Shown: positions 7,798 through 16,363, counted from the first letter of the stretch. The stretch is DNA of 64,000 nucleotides from Nocardia ninae NBRC 108245 (GCF_007990755.1 NZ_BJXA01000049.1:1-64000), one strand, 5' to 3'. A program made the numbers and translations. The notes: generated from the sequence alone by a model not told the origin.

Positions 7798-9291
7798 ATG
7801 ACCGACACGCTCATCGTCGGCGGCGGTACCGCGGGCTGTGTGCTCGCGGCGCGGCTGAGCGCGGACCCGGAGCACACCGTCCGGCTGGTCGAGGCCGGCT
7901 CGATCGGGATCGCGCCGGAGGGTTTTCCCGCGGCGCTGCTCGATGCCACCCGCCTGCCGATCGACGCGGACGCGGCATGGTTGTGGCGTTACCCGGTCAT
8001 GCTCGCCGACGACGGCGCGGCGGTGCCGGGAAACATTGTGCGCGGCAAGGTCTTCGGTGGATCGGGTGCGGTCAACGGCAGTTACTTCGTGCGGGCCACC
8101 GCGGCGGACTTCGCGGCATGGAGCCGGGTGCTCGGGTCGTCGACGGCCTGGTCGTTCGACACGGTGCTGCCCGCATACCGCCGCTCGGAGCGTGACCTCG
8201 ACTTCGGCGATCAGCCCTGGCACGGCCGGTCCGGGCCTATCCCGGTGCACCGCAACAAGAACCCGGTACCGCTCAGCGAGCGCTTCGCCACTGCCTGTGT
8301 GGCACTGGGGTTTCCGGAGATATCCGATCTGAACGCACCGGCGGGTGCCACCGATGGGCTCGGCCGGGTGCCGTGCAGTACCGACGACGGCAAGCGGGTC
8401 AGCACCGCGTCCGCCTACCTCCTGCCCGCGCTGGGCAGACCGAACCTCACCGTGCAGGCCGCTACGTCGGTGCTGCGCCTGCGCTTTCACGGCACCCGCG
8501 CGGTCGGCGTCGACGTATGGCACGACGGGCGGGCCGACACCCTCTGGGCGGACCGCATCGTGCTCAGCGCCGGCGCGATCGAATCCGCCGCGCTGCTGCT
8601 GCGTTCGGGGATCGGCGACCCCGAACAGCTGCGGGCACTCGATATCCCGGTCGTGCACGCCGCACCCGTCGGCGCCTGGTTCACCGACCATCCCGAGATC
8701 GGTCTCGAATACCGGCCGGGGCGGGCCGGGCGGGCCACCGTCCCGCTGGAGTACGTGCTGGAGCTGGACGACCTCGAGATCCGGCCGTACACGGTCGCTT
8801 TCACGCCCGGCGCACAGCGCCTCGGCATCGCGCTCATGCGACCGAGTTCCGCGGGGGTGCTGCGGCTGCGGTCGGCCGATCCCGCGGTACCGCCGGTGAT
8901 CGAGCATCGGTATCTCTCGGCTGAGCACGATCGGGCCAGGCTGCGCGCCGCCGTCGGGACCGCCACGGCGGTGCTGCACGAGATGTCGGCGACGCCGTGC
9001 ACCGCACTGATGCCGCAGCAACCGGCGGCCGCGGCGGCGTGGTTGCACGCGAATCTGGGTACCTCGCAACATCTCTCCGGGACCTGCCGGATGGGTCCGG
9101 CCGGCGACGGGCGCGCGGTTGTGGACGAGTCCGGCCGGGTGCACGGCGTAGCCGGCTTGACGGTGGCCGATCTCTCCGTCGTCCCGGTGCCGCTGAGCCG
9201 CGGCCCGCAGGCCACGGCGGTGCTGATCGCGGAACACCTCGCCGAAGATCTTCGCCGGTCCGGCGGCGGTCGAACGTCACAAAGTCTTTAA
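7798..9291 (+). CDS. mftG: Mycofactocin-associated GMC oxidoreductase MftG
   Basis: The 497-residue flavoprotein starts with the GMC dinucleotide motif (V-G-G-G-T-A-G-C) and a V-E-A-G second strand. It has the GMC signature G-K-V-F-G-G-S-G-A-V-N near residue 82 and a C-terminal H-L-S-G-T-C-R-M-G active-site block. In mycobacteria MftG oxidises reduced mycofactocin (mycofactocinol) and passes electrons towards the respiratory chain. It lies 41 nt after mftF on the same strand and closes the mft gene group. Position plus family make the assignment strong; GMC enzymes in general could otherwise be choline or alcohol oxidases. Confidence 0.92.
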   Translation: MTDTLIVGGGTAGCVLAARLSADPEHTVRLVEAGSIGIAPEGFPAALLDATRLPIDADAAWLWRYPVMLADDGAAVPGNIVRGKVFGGSGAVNGSYFVRATAADFAAWSRVLGSSTAWSFDTVLPAYRRSERDLDFGDQPWHGRSGPIPVHRNKNPVPLSERFATACVALGFPEISDLNAPAGATDGLGRVPCSTDDGKRVSTASAYLLPALGRPNLTVQAATSVLRLRFHGTRAVGVDVWHDGRADTLWADRIVLSAGAIESAALLLRSGIGDPEQLRALDIPVVHAAPVGAWFTDHPEIGLEYRPGRAGRATVPLEYVLELDDLEIRPYTVAFTPGAQRLGIALMRPSSAGVLRLRSADPAVPPVIEHRYLSAEHDRARLRAAVGTATAVLHEMSATPCTALMPQQPAAAAAWLHANLGTSQHLSGTCRMGPAGDGRAVVDESGRVHGVAGLTVADLSVVPVPLSRGPQATAVLIAEHLAEDLRRSGGGRTSQSL

Positions 9292-10021
9292 CGGAAAATC
9301 GTCCAGCTTATTGATCCAACGCCTAATGTTCGCAATGCACGAGTCACTTCCGTGCGAGGTAGCTGGCAGCCGGGCGCGTTGCGCAGCGGCAGTGAAGATG
9401 GAGGAACGTTGTCGACCGCCATCGTTTCGCCATATGGGCAGCCTCTGGTGCACCATACGGAGTTGTGCGGGTTCAGCGCGCGGCCCCGGCGCCTCCACAG
9501 ACCGCAGCGCCGAGTGAGCTGTATCTGTCGGGGGTACAGCTCGCTCAGCGGCGGCCCGGTGCGCTGGAAGATCGCTCGCCCCGCCCGAATTCCGGCAATC
9601 GGTGTCGAATCGCCCGACTTGTCGGTGTGCGCCAGTACCCTGGTGGAGGGCGTGACCGAGTTCGATCCGCAGCTCGCGATCATCGACGGCCGACCGGTCA
9701 CTACAGACTTCGTCGGTGCCGGACACAGGGAAGGTCCGGCACCGACGGGGATTCCGGTGCACCGCGCTCACCCCGCCCCCGATCCGCACGGCGCATCCGC
9801 CGTCGGGGTTGCCACCGAGGTCTCGCACCGCCACCGCCGTCGTGAGTTCGGCCACACCATATTTCGCGTAACCCGACACCCGCGCCGTGCGCTGCCGGGT
9901 GCAACGCCGTCGGCAGCTGCGCCCGCACGCGGCGCGCACAGCCCGAATCGCATGCCCACTTCGGTGTATCGGCACCGCACAGACCCCCCAAACCTGACCC
10001 AACCAGGAAAAAGGAAACCCG
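9292..10021. other. Gene-poor 730-nt interval between mftG and mbtH
   Basis: I find no convincing gene here. Open frames on both strands give Arg/Pro/Ser-rich translations without recognisable motifs. One plus-strand stretch (about 9540-9720) has a more protein-like composition and could be a gene remnant, but its frame runs on through the mbtH start. The interval holds a perfect inverted repeat at 9711-9747. The mbtH promoter should lie in the last 200 nt; AAGGAAA about 5 nt before the ATG is its ribosome site. Confidence 0.5.
9711..9747. terminator. Perfect 14-bp inverted repeat (possible terminator or operator)
   Basis: CGTCGGTGCCGGAC (9711-9724) pairs perfectly with GTCCGGCACCGACG (9734-9747) across a 9-nt loop. 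Such a stem is very stable. It lies 420 nt after mftG and 275 nt before mbtH, outside any credible gene. No U-tract follows. It may be a factor-independent terminator of the actinobacterial type or a protein-binding palindrome. Confidence 0.5.
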
Positions 10022-10240
10022 ATGAACAACCCTTTCGACGACGATGGCGCCCAGTTCTACGTACTGATCAACGACGACGGCGAGCACTCCCTCTGGCCGA
10101 TCTTCGCCGCCGTCCCAGGCGGCTGGACCATCGCCTACGGTGCCGCCGCCCGTAAAGCCTGTCTGCACTACGTCGAAACACACTGGCTCGATATGCGTCC
10201 CAAATCACTCATCGAGGCCTCGGCCAACGAAAGTTCCTGA
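10022..10240 (+). CDS. mbtH: MbtH family NRPS accessory protein
   Basis: The 72-residue product is a classic MbtH-like protein: N-P-F-D-D-D at the start, then S-L-W-P-I-F, P-x-G-W and the closing D-M-R-P-K-S-L. These small proteins bind the adenylation domains of nonribosomal peptide synthetases and are often needed for their solubility and activity. A good AAGGAAA site precedes the ATG. No NRPS gene adjoins it. The nearest in view starts 40 kb away at 50073, so it may serve that enzyme in trans or another outside the window. A strong hairpin follows the gene, which suggests a monocistronic transcript. Confidence 0.96.
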   Translation: MNNPFDDDGAQFYVLINDDGEHSLWPIFAAVPGGWTIAYGAAARKACLHYVETHWLDMRPKSLIEASANESS

Positions 10241-10272
10241 GCGCCCACCGAACCCCCGAAACCACCCGTATA

Positions 10273-10321
10273 GGCGGGGAGCGCCGGTCAACATCCCCCC
10301 TGCAGACCGGCGCGCCCCGCC
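10273..10321 (+). terminator. Strong hairpin terminator after mbtH
   Basis: Arms of 17 nt at 10273-10289 and 10305-10321 pair with a single mismatch around a 15-nt loop (GGCGGGG..CGCCGGTC with GACCGGCG..CCCCGCC). It starts 33 nt after the mbtH stop. It has no U-tract but very high GC stability. Confidence 0.65.
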
Positions 10322-10362
10322 CCCTACTCGTACTTCGCTGCGCCCCAGTGCATCATGGACGT

Positions 10363-10524
10363 ATGACGAATCAACGGTTCACCCCCAGCCTGCCGGAGAC
10401 GTTGATCGAAGCGGCCCATCGCTGGGAGGCCGGTCGCCCGACTCCCGCGCAGACCCAACAGATCAGCGGCTGGCTGGATGCGATCATGCACCGCCGCCGT
10501 CCGCAGGACGCCGCGAAGTCCTAG
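10363..10524 (+). CDS. Small hypothetical protein (53 aa)
   Basis: An ATG at 10363 opens a 53-residue frame ending in TAG at 10522-10524. The predicted peptide is soluble, starts M-T-N-Q-R-F-T-P and contains a W-x-E-A-G-R-P-T-P-A-Q motif and a basic end (H-R-R-R-R). Codon third positions are GC-rich as in real genes here. No clear ribosome site precedes it. I recognise no family. It lies between the mbtH terminator and a convergent XRE regulator. It could equally be non-coding. Confidence 0.35.
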   Translation: MTNQRFTPSLPETLIEAAHRWEAGRPTPAQTQQISGWLDAIMHRRRPQDAAKS

Positions 10525-10599
10525 CGCCGCACCGGCGCCCGGCGGCGGTCCGCGCCGAGAAGTGGATCGAGTGGTGCGCGGGCCGCGAACGGCGGTCGG

Positions 10600-11946
10600 C
10601 TATGCCTTCGTGCGCGCCGACTCGATGATCGAGCGGGCCTGCTGGCGCCACTCGGTGACCGCGCGCCCGCGAAAGTCGGTGAGCGCGGTATCGAACTTCC
10701 CGGCACGCTTGGTGACGGTCAGCCCGATATAGGTGTTGTTGCCGGTGATCGCTTGTGTCGCAACGGAACACGCTTCATCGATCTCGCCTGCGCTCAGCAA
10801 CGCGGTGGCATGCTCGAACCGGACGAGGGCGGGCTCCATTGTTTCCTGCGGGTCGTAGAGGGCGAGTGCATGGGCCGCGGCCTTTGCGGTTTCGGCGGCA
10901 CGGCCGAGATTGGAGTAGCCGATCGCCTGATAGAAGGCCAGTTTCTCCGGGCGGTACGAAAAGATGCCTACCGTAAGCTCTTCTTGGCCAACATTTTCCA
11001 ATGCGCGACCGGATTTCTCGATACACCGGACAAACTGGACGGCATTTCCGAGGCTGGCATGGGCGCGGGCCGCCATTCCCCACAGCCAGGCCGCCGCCGG
11101 GCCGTGCGCCGGATTTTCTTCGAGGCGGCCGCCGAGCAAGTTCAAGACTTCCTTCGGCTTGTCACTATACGTCGGTAAATATGCGAGACCGGCCAGCGCG
11201 ATATCTTCGGAATAACGATCACCGATGTCTTGCGCGGCGTGGATCGCGGTGCCGTACCAGAGTCGCGCTTGCCCGAAATGTCCTTCGTTGAACAGGATTT
11301 CGCCGACGACGTTGGCCAGCCTGCCCGCGGTGCGCACCAGCCGGACCTGATGGTGGGTGGCCTGGCGCTGCGCGAGAGTGCCACGGACGGTACGGAATTG
11401 CTCGAGGGTGGTGTGTAGCAGCTCGTGCGGCGGCACCTGAACCACTCGTTTGCCGAGCGCCTCGGCCGACTGTTCCAGCAGGCCGAGCCGTCGTTCGCTG
11501 ATCGACCCGGCGTCCAGGGTGGCCAGCATTTTCTCCGGTTCGGCCGCAACCAGGTCGGCGGCCTTGCCGGTCAGGCCGACCCCGATGCAGGCCAATAACT
11601 CTCGCCTTCTCACGTCGTCATCCTCGACTTCCTTGTCGAGCCCGATGTCCCTACCGAGCTGGGTTTCCGTATCGGGCGCCGAGTCGGCGGCTTCGATGCC
11701 GAAGCCGGCCCCCCGGCCCGCGGTGACGGCCCGCTCGAATCGTGCGACGACGACCGGATCGGCTTCTGACACGACCCGGTCGAGCAGACGTTGGCTTGCG
11801 GCATGCATCCGGGTTGTCCGGCCGTTTTCCCACAAGACGACGGTGCGCGGGGTGACGCCCACCAGACGCGCGAATTCGTACCGACTTCGCCGCATCGCGG
11901 CGCGAAGCGCACGGACATCCTCGCCCGTCCAGTCGATCTCAACCAT
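10600..11946 (-). CDS. XRE-type helix-turn-helix regulator with TPR-like C-terminal domain
   Basis: This 448-residue protein starts with a compact XRE/Cro helix-turn-helix (residues about 8-50, with S-R-Y-E-F-A-R-L-V-G-V-T-P-R-T-V-x-L-W-E-N-G). A long helical region rich in Ala and Leu follows (from about 110), with repeats of tetratricopeptide type (for example A-A-W-L-W-G-M-A-A-R-A-H-A-S-L-G). Such one-component regulators are abundant in Nocardia and Streptomyces, often next to tiny proteins of unknown role, as here. The divergent small ORF at 12205 is a plausible target. Signals bound by the TPR-like part are unknown. Confidence 0.8.
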   Translation of the reverse strand: MVEIDWTGEDVRALRAAMRRSRYEFARLVGVTPRTVVLWENGRTTRMHAASQRLLDRVVSEADPVVVARFERAVTAGRGAGFGIEAADSAPDTETQLGRDIGLDKEVEDDDVRRRELLACIGVGLTGKAADLVAAEPEKMLATLDAGSISERRLGLLEQSAEALGKRVVQVPPHELLHTTLEQFRTVRGTLAQRQATHHQVRLVRTAGRLANVVGEILFNEGHFGQARLWYGTAIHAAQDIGDRYSEDIALAGLAYLPTYSDKPKEVLNLLGGRLEENPAHGPAAAWLWGMAARAHASLGNAVQFVRCIEKSGRALENVGQEELTVGIFSYRPEKLAFYQAIGYSNLGRAAETAKAAAHALALYDPQETMEPALVRFEHATALLSAGEIDEACSVATQAITGNNTYIGLTVTKRAGKFDTALTDFRGRAVTEWRQQARSIIESARTKA

Positions 11947-12204
11947 AGGTCCCGCTTCCTCGCACCAGGCTGATACAAACGGAAACTACCCGCATTTACC
12001 GCATTCGGGACTGTTATCCACCGAATCGCAACGTGCACGCTGAATCTGCACCCGGCGCCGGGGTTCTGCCCAAACCCGTACCGGGGCGCCGGCATTCCAG
12101 AATCCGCCGCATGGTCCCGACACGGCCCGATCCATCCGTGTCGCGCGTGATTCCGGGGGCGCCTTTCGGTGCCGGGTGCACTGACGTTTACGCAGGGGTG
12201 AACT

Positions 12205-12393
12205 ATGGACGTATTGCACTCGGATGTGCGGGAATTGTGGCTGGTGCAGAGTCGCGACTGCGCACAGGATCCGGTGGACCTCAGCTACGAACGAGCGCGG
12301 TTCATCCTCACCGTGCACGGCGGCCACGGTGCCCGCTGTCGCCAATACCTCGCCGCCGCGGCCTGCTGTTACCGTCGGGCGGCCGAGAAGTGA
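12205..12393 (+). CDS. Small hypothetical protein (62 aa)
   Basis: This ORF has a clear ribosome site (AGGGGTG) about 6 nt before its ATG and typical GC-rich third positions. The 62-residue product is soluble, with a central R-A-R-F-I-L-T-V-H-G-G-H-G and a cysteine pair near the end (A-A-C-C-Y-R-R). I know of no function. It diverges from the XRE regulator gene with 258 nt between the starts and is closed by a perfect hairpin, which supports it being an expressed gene. Confidence 0.6.
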   Translation: MDVLHSDVRELWLVQSRDCAQDPVDLSYERARFILTVHGGHGARCRQYLAAAACCYRRAAEK

Positions 12394-12395
12394 AG

Positions 12396-12429
12396 CAAGG
12401 CGGGCCCGGCCGAAGCCGGGCCCGCCTTG
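12396..12429. terminator. Perfect bidirectional hairpin terminator
   Basis: A 15-bp perfect stem (CAAGGCGGGCCCGGC / GCCGGGCCCGCCTTG) with a 4-nt CGAA loop lies between the stops of two convergent genes (12393 and 12443). It starts 2 nt after the first stop. The symmetry suits termination from both directions. Confidence 0.85.
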
Positions 12430-12442
12430 GGTCGGGGTGGAG

Positions 12443-13315
12443 TCAGGCGGCCGCGGACAGCGCCTCGAACTCCTTGTCGGTCAGCGTGATGCGCGCGGCG
12501 TCGGTGTTCTCCTCGAGGTGCGCGATGCTGGAGGTGCCCGGAATCGGCAGCACCACCGGCGAGCGGCGCAGCAGCCAGGCGAGCGCCAGCTGGGCGGGGG
12601 TCGCGCCGTTTTCCTTGGCGATCGCGTCGAGCGGGCCGCCCGGCCTGGCGAGTTCGCCGGTGGCGATGGGGAACCACGGGATGAACGCGATGTTCTCCTG
12701 CTCGGCGTACTCGAGCACATCCTCGTCGGCGCGGTTGGCCAGGTTGTACAGGTTCTGCACCGAGACGATGGTGGCGATCTCGCGGGCCTGCCGCAGCTCC
12801 TCGACGCTCACCTGGGAGACGCCGATGTGGCGAATCTTGCCCTCCTGCTGGAGCAGGACCAGCTCGCCGAGCTGGTCGGCCAGCGGCACCTGCGGGTCGA
12901 TGCGGTGCAACTGGTAGAGATCGATCTGCTCGACGCCGAGGTTGCGCAGGCTCAATTCGGTCTGCTGGCGCAGGTATTCGGGCCTGCCGACCGGACGCCA
13001 GTCGCCGGGGCCGCTCCGGGTCAGCCCGCCCTTGGTGGCGATCACCAGGTCATCGGCGTAGGGGTGCAAAGCCTTACGGATGAGCTGTTCGCTGACGAAC
13101 GGGCCGTAGGAGTCGGCCGTGTCGATGAAGGTGACGCCGAGCTCGACGACCCGTCGCAGCACCCGGATCGCCTCGTCGGGATCCTTGGGGTCACCCCAGA
13201 CACCGGGGCCGGTCAGCTGCATGGCCCCGTAGCCGAGCCGGTGGATGGGTAGGTCACCGCCGAGCGCGAAGGTGCCGGATGCCGCGGCGGGCCGCGCGTG
13301 CAGGTTGGTGCTCAT
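12443..13315 (-). CDS. Aldo/keto reductase
   Basis: The 290-residue protein has the AKR catalytic tetrad in place: Asp and Tyr in F-I-D-T-A-D-S-Y-G, Lys in A-T-K-G-G, and His in Y-Q-L-H-R-I-D. It reduces aldehydes or ketones with NADPH; the natural substrate is unknown. Its subfamily often lies next to stress and detoxification genes. Here it is the last of three minus-strand genes with a DJ-1 protein and a CMD protein, which suggests a shared role in handling reactive carbonyls or electrophiles. The ATG has AAGGAA upstream, placed in the loop of a small TTCGG/CCGAA stem (13319-13334). Confidence 0.88.
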   Translation of the reverse strand: MSTNLHARPAAASGTFALGGDLPIHRLGYGAMQLTGPGVWGDPKDPDEAIRVLRRVVELGVTFIDTADSYGPFVSEQLIRKALHPYADDLVIATKGGLTRSGPGDWRPVGRPEYLRQQTELSLRNLGVEQIDLYQLHRIDPQVPLADQLGELVLLQQEGKIRHIGVSQVSVEELRQAREIATIVSVQNLYNLANRADEDVLEYAEQENIAFIPWFPIATGELARPGGPLDAIAKENGATPAQLALAWLLRRSPVVLPIPGTSSIAHLEENTDAARITLTDKEFEALSAAA

Positions 13316-13456
13316 GGGTTCGGTTCCTTCCGAAGGGGAATTGCGCGAGAGCGGGCGAGCCGGTGAGACGTCGGCACGGCGACGTCGCTACTGGCAGCAA
13401 CGTCGGCACCGCCCCGGCGATTCCCCGTGCGGGGTCGTTTCGCGAGCAGCGAAACG

Positions 13457-14152
13457 TCAGCCGAGCGCCCGCAGCAGTTCCTGCGCCACCGCCGCGGACG
13501 AGGCCGGGTTCTGCCCGGTGATCAGGTTACGGTCGACCACGACCTGCGGCGCCCACGGCTCGCCCTCGCGGAAATCCGCGCCCAGTTCGACGAGCCGATC
13601 CTGCAGCAGCCACTTGGCCTTGTCGGCCAGGCCGCCCTGGCGCTCCTCCTCGTTGGTGAACCCGGTGAGCCGGTAGCCCGCGAAGGGGTTGGCGCCGTCG
13701 GTGTCGACGGCGGCGAGCAGCGCGGCAGGGCCGTGGCACACCACCGCGAGCGGTTTGCCGGATGCCAAGGTGGCGGTGAGGAGTTCGCCCGACTCGGCGT
13801 TCACCGCGAGATCCTCCATCGGACCGTGGCCGCCGGGGTAGAAGACGGCGGCGTAGTCGGCGAGGTCTACTTCGGACAACTTGACGGGGTGCTTCAGTTC
13901 CGCACTCGCCGCGAGCACCTGGGCCCGTTTGTCGGCACCCTCCTGGCCGCCGTTGAACTCGGGCGCCAGGCTCCCCTGGTCGACCGGCGGCACGACGCCG
14001 CCGGGGGTGGCGACGACGATCTCGTGGCCCGCCGCCTTGGCCGCCTCGTACGGCACGGCGAACTCCTCGGCCCAGAAGCCGGTCGGGTGCGGGGTGCCGT
14101 CGGCAAGGGTCCAGGTGTCGGCACCGGTCAGTACGAACAGTATTTTCGCCAT
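13457..14152 (-). CDS. DJ-1/PfpI superfamily protein (Hsp31-like)
   Basis: The 231-residue product belongs to the class I glutamine amidotransferase-like group. The nucleophile elbow is A-V-V-C-H-G-P-A-A-L (Cys near residue 138), with an early E-E-F-A-V-P-Y segment supplying the acidic partner, and F-Y-P-G-G-H-G-P. Length and these motifs are those of Hsp31/YhbO-type members, which act as glutathione-independent glyoxalases or chaperones in other bacteria. Which activity applies here cannot be told. It lies between the aldo/keto reductase and the CMD protein on the same strand. Confidence 0.82.
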   Translation of the reverse strand: MAKILFVLTGADTWTLADGTPHPTGFWAEEFAVPYEAAKAAGHEIVVATPGGVVPPVDQGSLAPEFNGGQEGADKRAQVLAASAELKHPVKLSEVDLADYAAVFYPGGHGPMEDLAVNAESGELLTATLASGKPLAVVCHGPAALLAAVDTDGANPFAGYRLTGFTNEEERQGGLADKAKWLLQDRLVELGADFREGEPWAPQVVVDRNLITGQNPASSAAVAQELLRALG

Positions 14153-14203
14153 ACCGTCGACAGTACGAGCGTCACCGTAGACTGGCCAATGGGAACGCCG
14201 ATA

Positions 14204-15025
14204 TCAGACATCGGAATTCTGATCGCTCGTCCGCTCGGCGAAGACCGTGCGCGCCACCGCGATTCCGTTGAGCGCGGCGGGGAATCCGACGTAGCCCACC
14301 ATCTGGATCAGCACCTCGACGACCTCCGCTTCGGTACCGCCGACATTGAGCAGGCCATGGATGTGCACCGCGAGTTGCGGCGCGACACCGAGTGCGGTGC
14401 ACATGGCCACCGTCACCAGCTCACGGGTCTTCAGGTCGAGCCCGGGGCGGGAGTAGATGTCGCCGAAGGCGAACTCGACAAGTAGGCGGGCGAAGTCCGG
14501 GGCGATGTCTTGCAGGGCGGCGATGACCTGTTCGCCCGCTGCCCCGTCGATCGCGGTCAGGGCGGTCGAACCGCGCTCGAACCGGTCACCCTCCGGTGCG
14601 GCGGCAACGGCGGGCTCGGCAGGCAGATCGGTCCGTGCGGCGAATACCTCCTCGGCGACGGTCAGGCCGTTCAGCGCGGCCGGAAAGCCCGCGTAGACGC
14701 TCGCGTGGATGATGACCTCGACGATCTCCGTGCGGGTGCAGCCGACATTCAGCGCGCCGTCGATGTGGAACCGCAGCTGCGGCGCCGCGTTGCCCAGCGC
14801 GGCCAGCGCACCCACCGTGGCCAGCTCCCGCTGCCGCAGGGTCAGCCCCGGACGCGAGAGAATGTCGCCGTAACCGAACTCCACAGTGATGCGGCCCAGA
14901 TCGGGCGCGATGTCGGCCAGGCTGTCCAGCACGGCGGGGTGCTCCTGTCCGCTGATCTGCCTGAGCAGCGCGATGCCGCGGTCGTAACGATCGTTTGTGC
15001 TGGTGGAGTGCTGAACGCTGGTCAT
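14204..15025 (-). CDS. Double carboxymuconolactone decarboxylase-domain protein
   Basis: The 273-residue protein is an internal duplication. Each half has the CMD/AhpD-like helical core: R-E-L-A-T-V-G-A-L with H-I-D-G-A-L-N-V-G (first) and R-E-L-V-T-V-A-M-C with H-I-H-G-L-L-N-V-G (second), each followed by A-A-L-N-G. The redox C-x-x-C of AhpD is not present, so a peroxidase role is doubtful; lactone decarboxylase or an unknown role is more likely. It heads the minus-strand group and its start codon lies 7 nt downstream of a MerR-type promoter, so the transcript is probably leaderless. Confidence 0.85.
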   Translation of the reverse strand: MTSVQHSTSTNDRYDRGIALLRQISGQEHPAVLDSLADIAPDLGRITVEFGYGDILSRPGLTLRQRELATVGALAALGNAAPQLRFHIDGALNVGCTRTEIVEVIIHASVYAGFPAALNGLTVAEEVFAARTDLPAEPAVAAAPEGDRFERGSTALTAIDGAAGEQVIAALQDIAPDFARLLVEFAFGDIYSRPGLDLKTRELVTVAMCTALGVAPQLAVHIHGLLNVGGTEAEVVEVLIQMVGYVGFPAALNGIAVARTVFAERTSDQNSDV

Positions 15026-15031
15026 GCGACG

Positions 15032-15062
15032 ACTGTAAAAGTTGGAGTGCGCTCCAACGCAA
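15032..15062 (-). promoter_or_regulatory. MerR-type promoter/operator (19-bp spacer with palindrome)
   Basis: Read leftward, TTGCGT (15057-15062) and TACAGT (15032-15037) are separated by 19 nt. The palindrome GTTGGAG-N4-CTCCAAC (15041-15058) fills most of that spacer. An overlong 19-bp spacer with a centred dyad is the hallmark of promoters that MerR-family activators untwist. The expected start site falls on the A of the CMD gene ATG. No merR gene lies in the window, so the regulator would act from elsewhere. Confidence 0.75.
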
Positions 15063-15157
15063 GTGCTGACTCATCCTTGTAGGGGAGGTGAGATCGGGGG
15101 GAATATCGGGGTCTGTCCCCGATGTGGGTGCGGCCGTCCGATCCTTAGCGTTCAGGC

Positions 15158-16288
15158 ATGCGCTGTGCACCGATCATCGTCGCCATCTCCGCGGTTGCCC
15201 TGCTTGCCGGGTGTACGTCGGAGTCGAAGCCCGAGAACGCGTCCGGTGCGGTGCCGGACAACAAGATTCGCGCCGTACAGGCCGATATCGACAGCATCGT
15301 CGCGTCGGGGGTCACCGGGGCGATCGCCACCGTCACCGATAACGGCAAGACGGTGGTGCTCACCAGCGGTGTCGCCGATATCGACACCGGCGCAAAGATT
15401 CCTACCGAGCCCGCCCAGCACGTCAGGGTGGGCAGTATCGCGAAAACCTTTGTCAGCGCGATCGTTTTGCAGCTCGTCGCGGAGGACAAGGTGCGGCTGG
15501 ACGAGCCGGTCGACACGTATCTGCCCGGGCTGCTGCGTGGGGAGGGGATCGATGGGCGGGTGATCACCGTGCGCCAGATCCTGCGTCATCAGAGCGGGCT
15601 ACCGGAGGTGGCCGCGGATCCGCGGGTCGACGAGTATCGCGCGGCATTGGAGAACCGCATCATGACACCGGCCGAAGGTATGGCGATCGCGCTACAGCGG
15701 CCCGCCGACTTCGCGCCGGGGGCCCGATATGAATACAACAACACCAACTATTACGTCGCGGCCATGCTCATCGAAAAGGTCACCGGCGCACCGTATGTCG
15801 ACGAGCTGAACCGGCGCATATTGCAGCCGCAGGGGCTGGCCGACACGTATCTGCCCGCGGCGGGTGATCACGAGATCCGCAGTCCGCACCCCAAAGGCTA
15901 TGGGGTAGTGGACGGCAAGATGACCGATGTGTCGCGCATCGAACCGTCGGTGCCCTGGGCGGCCGGGGGGCTGGTCTCGACGGGTGCCGACTTGAATCGC
16001 TTCTATTCGGCGCTGGCCGCCGGTCGGGTGGTCCCCGAGGTCCAGCTGCGCGAGATGCGCGACGGCGTGCTGATGGACGCGGAAACTCAGATGCACTATG
16101 GACTCGGCTTGGGCAGCCTCAAACTGTCGTGCGGCGCTGAGTATTTGGGGCACTCGGGCGGGATATACGGGTTCGTCAGCCTGTCCGGTGCGACAACGGA
16201 GGGGCGTGCGGTGACCTATACGTTCACCAAGGATCCGGATGCGATGCCGGATCTGGTCGGCCTGCTCGGCCACGCGCTCTGCCCGTAA
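15158..16288 (+). CDS. Serine hydrolase lipoprotein, beta-lactamase/DD-peptidase fold
   Basis: The 376-residue protein begins with a lipoprotein signal ending in L-L-A-G-C (Cys 19), so it should be anchored outside the cell membrane. The class C beta-lactamase/esterase fold follows: S-I-A-K (the S-x-x-K nucleophile and base), Y-N-N in the place of Y-x-N, and a C-terminal G-H-S-G-G in the place of K-T-G. Members include D-amino acid carboxypeptidases, esterases and lactamase-like proteins. The H-x-G variant is more often seen in esterases and peptidases than in true lactamases. Substrate unknown. It diverges from the CMD gene across the MerR-type promoter. Confidence 0.85.
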   Translation: MRCAPIIVAISAVALLAGCTSESKPENASGAVPDNKIRAVQADIDSIVASGVTGAIATVTDNGKTVVLTSGVADIDTGAKIPTEPAQHVRVGSIAKTFVSAIVLQLVAEDKVRLDEPVDTYLPGLLRGEGIDGRVITVRQILRHQSGLPEVAADPRVDEYRAALENRIMTPAEGMAIALQRPADFAPGARYEYNNTNYYVAAMLIEKVTGAPYVDELNRRILQPQGLADTYLPAAGDHEIRSPHPKGYGVVDGKMTDVSRIEPSVPWAAGGLVSTGADLNRFYSALAAGRVVPEVQLREMRDGVLMDAETQMHYGLGLGSLKLSCGAEYLGHSGGIYGFVSLSGATTEGRAVTYTFTKDPDAMPDLVGLLGHALCP

Positions 16289-16310
16289 TCGTTTGTGCGG
16301 ATCGAGGGGT

Positions 16311-16345
16311 CTCCGCCGTCCGGGCTGTTCGCTCGGACGGCGGAG
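16311..16345. terminator. Perfect 12-bp hairpin between convergent genes
   Basis: CTCCGCCGTCCG (16311-16322) pairs perfectly with CGGACGGCGGAG (16334-16345) around an 11-nt loop. It lies between the stops of the serine hydrolase (16288) and the MpaB-like gene (16364), and is probably a two-way terminator. Confidence 0.8.
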
Positions 16346-16363
16346 TCATGTGCTGGGCGAGCC

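Noticed and set aside
9277-10029. Minus-strand 250-codon ORF and overlapping plus-strand ORF 9352-10155 between mftG and mbtH
   Set aside because: No motifs, no ribosome sites, unusual composition, and the plus-strand frame runs into mbtH.
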